DNA from: Actinomycetes bacterium
GTDB lineage: Bacteria > Actinomycetota > Acidimicrobiia > Acidimicrobiales > Palsa-688
Assembly (NCBI GenBank): GCA_021846485.1
Contig: JAJZWW010000188.1
Location: forward strand, 1-6,530
Direction: 5' to 3'
DNA: 6,530 nt
Part shown: piece by piece, positions 5,400 to 6,530 of the stretch
How positions within the stretch are numbered: the stretch's first letter is position 1
Layout of the letters: each line of letters opens with the position of its first letter
The notes under the pieces: model-generated
The model's input: the letters and a program-made list of their open reading frames with translations, nothing else
Database searches by the model: none
What the model was told of the DNA's origin: nothing
Translations under genes and position numbers: made by a program

Positions 5400-6173
5400 C
5401 TACCCTCCGTAGCGGCGCTGCCTCGCTGCAAAACTGCGGAGGGCCCGGAGGAAGTCGATCTCCCGGAACGCCGGCCAGTAGGCCTCGCAGAAGTACAGCT
5501 CCGAATAGGCGCTCTGCCATAGCAGGAAGTTGGAGAGGCGCAGCTCACCGCTGGTGCGGATGACCAGGTCGGGATCGGGCTGGCCGGCAGTGTACAGGTG
5601 GCGGGCCACGTCCTCAGCGGTGAGGGTGCCCGCCATCTCCTCGAGGGTCACGCCCTCCGCCGCGCGCTCGGCAAGCAGCGAGCGGAGGGCGTCGATCACC
5701 TCCTGGCGCCCCCCGTAGCCGACCGCGAGGGTGACGTGCGCGCCGGTCCGGCACTCCCGGCTCACCTCGACGGCGTGCTTCAACGCCCGGGCGGTCGAGT
5801 CGGGCAGGACGTCGAGGCTGCCGGCGATGTGCACCTGCCAGGTCGGGTCGTGGCTGAGCTTGTCCGCCACCACCTGCTCGATGACCTGCATCAAGAAGGC
5901 TACTTCATCCGCATCACGCTGGCTCAGGTTTTCGGTGGAGCACACGAAGGCGGTGACGTGCTTGATCCCGGCCCGTTCGCACCAGTTGAGGACGTCTTCG
6001 ACGTGGTCAGCGCCGTACTTGTGGCCGATGCTCGGGTTGGCCATCCCCATCTCGCGCGCCCAGCGACGGTTGCCGTCCATGATCAGCCCGACGTGGCGCG
6101 GCATGGGAGCACCCGCCAGCTGGCGACGCAGCCGCCACGCGTAGAGGCGATACACCCACCCCGAGCCCGGCAC
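5400..6173 (-). CDS. cis-Prenyltransferase, short-chain Z-isoprenyl diphosphate synthase type
   Basis: Condenses isopentenyl diphosphate onto an allylic diphosphate with cis geometry, feeding polyprenyl phosphate carriers of cell-wall synthesis. Counting from the GTG at 6173 (257 residues): YRLYAWRLRRQL 8-19; HVGLIMDGNRRWAR 27-40 with catalytic Asp33; STENL 79-83; VGYGGRQE 151-158; and the C-terminal block DLVIRTSGELRLSNFLLWQS 202-221 with diphosphate-binding Arg206 and Arg212, then Y-S-E-L-Y-F and WPAFREIDFLRALR 233-246. The Y-R-L-Y N-terminus and the R-L-S-N-F-L-L-W-Q-S-A-Y-S-E block resemble M. tuberculosis Rv1086 (Z-farnesyl diphosphate synthase) more than classical undecaprenyl synthases. 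Val77 sits where E. coli UppS has Ala69 and Rv1086 a Leu, consistent with a short product. The start is uncertain: GTG 6230 adds 19 unconserved residues, GTG 6155 removes six, and none has a good ribosome binding site. The gene precedes the hydrolase remnant. Confidence 0.92.
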   Translation of the reverse strand: MPGSGWVYRLYAWRLRRQLAGAPMPRHVGLIMDGNRRWAREMGMANPSIGHKYGADHVEDVLNWCERAGIKHVTAFVCSTENLSQRDADEVAFLMQVIEQVVADKLSHDPTWQVHIAGSLDVLPDSTARALKHAVEVSRECRTGAHVTLAVGYGGRQEVIDALRSLLAERAAEGVTLEEMAGTLTAEDVARHLYTAGQPDPDLVIRTSGELRLSNFLLWQSAYSELYFCEAYWPAFREIDFLRALRSFAARQRRYGG

Positions 6174-6284
6174 GCCGACCGACGATAGCCCTGCGCGACG
6201 ACAGTTCCCAGTAGCCGCCCACCCCGCCACCCGGGCGGGCAGCCCGTATCCCCGCTGGCCCGGGCCGCCGCCAGGCTCCCGCAG

Positions 6285-6308
6285 ACCGGCCGTCGGACCG
6301 GCCGGCGG
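6285..6308. repeat. Imperfect 12-bp tandem repeat
   Basis: ACCGGCCGTCGG (6285-6296) is directly followed by ACCGGCCGGCGG (6297-6308), 11 of 12 identical. It lies in the gene-free stretch between the prenyltransferase and the tRNA. No function is evident; each unit is itself rich in CCGG palindromes. Confidence 0.6.
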
Positions 6309-6353
6309 CCCCGCGCTCCCCCGCCGAGGCAGGCACCCGCGCCTCTCGCCGGC

Positions 6354-6369
6354 CTGCCGGCGCCGGCAG
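6354..6369. repeat. 16-bp perfect palindrome
   Basis: CTGCCGGCGCCGGCAG is its own reverse complement. It lies about 60 bp before the tRNA and 180 bp before the divergent prenyltransferase gene. There is no loop and no T tract, so it is not a typical terminator. A protein-binding site is possible, but in DNA this GC-rich a chance palindrome is also plausible. The rest of 6174-6430 contains nothing coding that I can support. Confidence 0.45.
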
Positions 6370-6430
6370 CCTCCGCTCCTCCTGCTGGCTCCCCCCTCCC
6401 CTCCGGTAGCATCTCCCCCCGGTGTCCCGC

Positions 6431-6504
6431 GGGGCTATAGCTCAGTCGGTTAGAGCGCAGCACTGATAATGCTGAGGTCGGTGGTTCGATTCCACCTAGC
6501 CCCA
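6431..6504 (+). tRNA. tRNA-Ile (anticodon GAT)
   Basis: A 74-nt cloverleaf with all stems paired: acceptor GGGGCTA (6431-6437) with TAGCCCC (6497-6503), discriminator A6504; D stem GCTC/GAGC (6440-6443, 6453-6456); anticodon stem CAGCA/TGCTG (6458-6462, 6470-6474) around loop CTGATAA, anticodon GAT at 6465-6467; T stem GGTGG/CCACC around TTCGATT. It reads the isoleucine codons ATC and ATT. CCA is not encoded (CCG follows the discriminator), so the end is added by nucleotidyltransferase. A TAGCAT at 6407-6412 is a possible -10 element about 18 bases upstream, with no clear -35. The gene does not appear to lie in an rRNA operon within this window. Confidence 0.97.
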
Positions 6505-6530
6505 CCGCAAAGTCCCTGGTCAGACCCCGT

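Noticed and set aside
6407..6412. TAGCAT as the tRNA promoter -10
   Set aside because: The distance is plausible but there is no -35 match at 16-18 bp upstream, so I mention it only in the tRNA entry.
6083..6505. Minus-strand open frame beginning G-L-G-G-I-E-P-P-T-S-A-L
   Set aside because: Its first part is the antisense of tRNA-Ile, a well-known source of false protein annotations, and the remainder overlaps the prenyltransferase gene in another frame.
6431..6530. tRNA-associated integration site
   Set aside because: No repeat of the tRNA 3' end, integrase or other mobile gene is visible in the window, and only 26 bases follow the tRNA.

Overview
The window is very GC-rich, with codon third positions almost always G or C, frequent GTG starts and GAGG-type ribosome binding sites. 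Its proteins resemble mycobacterial families: an Rv1086-like Z-prenyl diphosphate synthase and an Rv2172c-like methylenetetrahydrofolate reductase. This points to a high-GC actinobacterium, possibly a deep-branching or uncultured one. The taxonomic call is inference from protein style.

Layout. (1) 1-351 (+) is the wreck of a FAD-dependent alditol/lactone oxidase gene: the first part of the protein in one frame, its last ~55 residues in another, and the middle missing. (2) 431-1138 (+) encodes an unrecognised membrane protein with four 18-bp Gly-Tyr-Pro repeats, a four-cysteine zinc ribbon and a C-terminal membrane region. (3) 1164-2027 (-) encodes a MetF-like reductase of the short actinobacterial type. 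(4) After a 206-bp gap, 2234-2773 (-) encodes a MaoC-family acyl-CoA hydratase. (5) Divergent from it across 49 bp, 2823-4676 (+) encodes a fused aminodeoxychorismate synthase I / aminodeoxychorismate lyase (PabB-PabC). (6) 4654-5345 (-) is a metallo-beta-lactamase-fold hydrolase gene broken by at least five frame changes, two of them tandem duplications (8 bp and 13 bp), and by an internal deletion. (7) 5400-6173 (-) encodes a short-chain type cis-prenyltransferase. (8) After a gene-free, repeat-rich stretch, 6431-6504 (+) is tRNA-Ile(GAT).

How the parts work together. PabB-PabC makes p-aminobenzoate, the aromatic part of folate, and the MetF-like enzyme uses folate one-carbon units for methionine synthesis, so the centre has a loose folate theme without being one operon. 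The prenyltransferase belongs to polyprenyl phosphate and cell-envelope synthesis. The hydrolase wreck lies 54 bp downstream of it on the same strand and was probably its operon partner.

I did not find a new defence, mobile or regulatory system. The most notable observation is two independent gene wrecks within 6.5 kb of otherwise intact housekeeping genes. One of them preserves its lesions well enough that the ancestral reading frame can be rebuilt by collapsing short tandem duplications.
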